From: JAPOQD01 sp964620555
Lineage (GTDB): Bacteria; Pseudomonadota; Gammaproteobacteria; Pseudomonadales; Halieaceae
Length of the DNA: 32,090 nucleotides
Assembly (NCBI GenBank): GCA_964620555.1
Contig: CAZUGZ010000028.1
Span: forward strand, 1-32,090
Direction of reading: 5' to 3'
Each line of letters begins with the position of its first letter. Within the stretch, counting starts at the first letter, position 1. Made by a program: the position numbers and the translations under genes. This document shows, one piece after another, positions 30,801 through 32,090 of the stretch. Below the pieces are notes generated by a model. The model was given only the letters and a program-made list of their open reading frames with translations, did no database searches and had not been told where the DNA came from.

Positions 30801-32033
30801 ATGGAAGATTCAATTTTTCAACTACAGTATGCGCTGGATACGTTTTATTTCCTGGTTTGCGGCGCGTTGGTAATGTGGATGGCGGCCGGCTTCTCGATGC
30901 TCGAGTCGGGCCTGGTCCGCGCCAAGAACACCGCCGAAATTCTGACCAAGAACGTGGCGGCGTATTCGATCTCCTGCATCATGTATATGGTGTGCGGCTA
31001 CATGATCATGTACGGCGGCGATCTGCTGTTGTCGGGCATCACCGCCGACGGCGTCAGCGGTGCGGAAGAGCCGGCCAGTTATGCACCATCGGCCGACTTC
31101 TACTTCCAGGTGGTGTTCGTGGCCACGGCCATGTCCATCATTTCCGGTGCGGTGGCCGAGCGCATGAAGCTGTGGGCGTTCCTGGCCTTCGCAGTGGTCA
31201 TGACCGGCGTCATCTATCCGCTGGAAGGGGCCTGGACGTGGGGTGGTAAAGCCGTGTTCGGCCTCTACTCGCTTGGGGACCTGGGTTTCTCGGACTTTGC
31301 CGGGTCCGGCATCGTCCACCTGGCAGGTGCCTCCGCCGCGCTGGCCGGGGTGCTGCTGCTGGGCGCCCGTAAAGGCAAATACGGTGCCGACGGCACTGTC
31401 AACGCCATACCCGGCGCCAACCTGCCGCTGGCGACGCTTGGCACTTTCGTGCTGTGGCTGGGCTGGTTCGGTTTCAACGGTGGTTCCGTGCTGGCCACGG
31501 CTTCAGTGGAGAGCGCCAATGCGGTGGCAGTGGTGTTCATGAATACCAATGCCGCCGCGGCTGGTGGTCTGGTCGCCGCCCTGGCGCTGTCCCAGTTGCT
31601 GTTTGGCAAGGCCGACCTGACCATGGCGCTGAATGGCGCCCTGGCGGGTCTGGTGGCGATCACGGCGGAGCCGTCCACTCCCACCGCCTTGCAGGCAACC
31701 GTGTTCGGCGCTGCCGGTGGGTTGTTGGTGGTGTTGTCCATCCTGGCCCTGGACAAGCTGAAAATCGACGATCCGGTCGGCGCCATCTCGGTACACGGTA
31801 CGGTCGGTCTGCTGGGCCTGCTGCTGGTCCCCCTGACCAATGACGGCGCCACTTTTGTCGGCCAGATCGTCGGCGCCATTACCATTTTCGCCTGGGTTTT
31901 CGTCGCTTCCCTGATCGTCTGGAGCGTCCTCAAGGTAGTCATCGGCATTCGGGTCAGTGAAGAGGACGAATACGATGGCGTAGACATCTCCGAATGCGGT
32001 ATGGAGGCCTACCCGGAGTTCGTCGTCAAGTAA
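30801..32033 (+). CDS. amtB: Ammonium transporter AmtB
   Basis: A 410-residue Amt/MEP channel. ATG 30801 follows AAGGGG by about 10 bases; the frame upstream to 30696 overlaps glnK and is not coding. FSMLESGLVRAKNTAEILTKN and the helices after it are typical. The pore twin histidines are His173 in GSGIVHLAGAS and His332 in GAISVHGTVGLLG. There is no cleavable signal peptide of the E. coli kind; the first residues MEDSIFQLQYALDTFYFLVC run directly into the first helix. It admits ammonium across the inner membrane and is gated by GlnK from the preceding gene. Confidence 0.96.
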   Translation: MEDSIFQLQYALDTFYFLVCGALVMWMAAGFSMLESGLVRAKNTAEILTKNVAAYSISCIMYMVCGYMIMYGGDLLLSGITADGVSGAEEPASYAPSADFYFQVVFVATAMSIISGAVAERMKLWAFLAFAVVMTGVIYPLEGAWTWGGKAVFGLYSLGDLGFSDFAGSGIVHLAGASAALAGVLLLGARKGKYGADGTVNAIPGANLPLATLGTFVLWLGWFGFNGGSVLATASVESANAVAVVFMNTNAAAAGGLVAALALSQLLFGKADLTMALNGALAGLVAITAEPSTPTALQATVFGAAGGLLVVLSILALDKLKIDDPVGAISVHGTVGLLGLLLVPLTNDGATFVGQIVGAITIFAWVFVASLIVWSVLKVVIGIRVSEEDEYDGVDISECGMEAYPEFVVK

Positions 32034-32061
32034 TTGCTGCGCTCACCTCGTTCCTCCTCTT

Positions 32062-32089
32062 GGGGGCCCTCTGCGGCCCCCTTTTTTTT
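32062..32089 (+). terminator. Intrinsic terminator after amtB
   Basis: GGGGGCC and GGCCCCC form a perfect 7-bp GC stem with a six-base loop, followed by eight T. It lies 28 bp after the amtB stop and ends the nitrogen operon. Confidence 0.95.
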
Positions 32090-32090
32090 G

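Noticed and set aside
1..32090. CRISPR arrays, tRNA/rRNA genes, prophage or transposase genes
   Set aside because: I looked for regularly spaced repeats, conserved RNA segments and integrase or transposase motifs and saw none.

Overview
The window is about 32 kb of GC-rich chromosomal DNA from a gammaproteobacterium. Three conserved neighbourhoods known from Pseudomonas-like genomes point to this: dcd-apbC-metG-rnf, purN-purM-DUF2066-perM-hda, and comM-ubiK-(TIGR02001)-glnK-amtB. The large TonB-dependent receptor, the TIGR02001 outer-membrane protein beside glnK and the surface-glycan genes suggest a marine Cellvibrionales/Halieaceae-type bacterium. That placement is inference from gene content only.

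Region 1 (1-9775) is mostly envelope glycan functions. It opens with a 5'-truncated giant protein carrying a sulfotransferase part, a coiled coil, a GT2 and a GT4 glycosyltransferase. Two stand-alone sulfotransferases and a rhamnosyltransferase-like GT2 follow. After a HolD-like gene, a small unknown gene and a YbdG-type mechanosensitive channel, a two-gene ABC exporter of the Wzm/Wzt (TagGH, KpsMT) class lies on the minus strand. Together these suggest a sulfated surface polysaccharide that is built, modified and exported from here and from genes beyond the left edge.

Region 2 (9806-12735) has a DksA/TraR-type zinc-finger protein, a 177-bp concentric palindrome that looks like a non-autonomous mobile element, and a TonB-dependent receptor whose stop codon touches the palindrome.

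Region 3 (12872-21346) holds the complete rnfABCDGE operon (ion-translocating electron-transport complex) on the minus strand downstream of an unusually short metG. The divergent apbC-dcd pair is on the plus strand. Region 4 (21327-25976) has purM-purN on the minus strand, overlapping dcd tail to tail, divergent from DUF2066-perM-hda.

Region 5 (26138-32089) has an MFS transporter, comM and ubiK on the minus strand. Divergent from them is a nitrogen-control unit on the plus strand: an NtrC-like site, a sigma-54 promoter, a TIGR02001 outer-membrane protein, glnK, amtB and an intrinsic terminator.

The most unusual non-coding signals are: the palindrome at 10238-10414, whose terminal sequence recurs directly after the stop codons of other genes (clear after comM, likely after the GT2 gene, doubtful after ybdG); the sigma-54/NtrC layout ahead of an outer-membrane protein of unknown function; and several promoters whose -10 box lies only 7-11 nt before a start codon that has no ribosome-binding site. 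I found no CRISPR array, phage, transposase gene, rRNA or tRNA.
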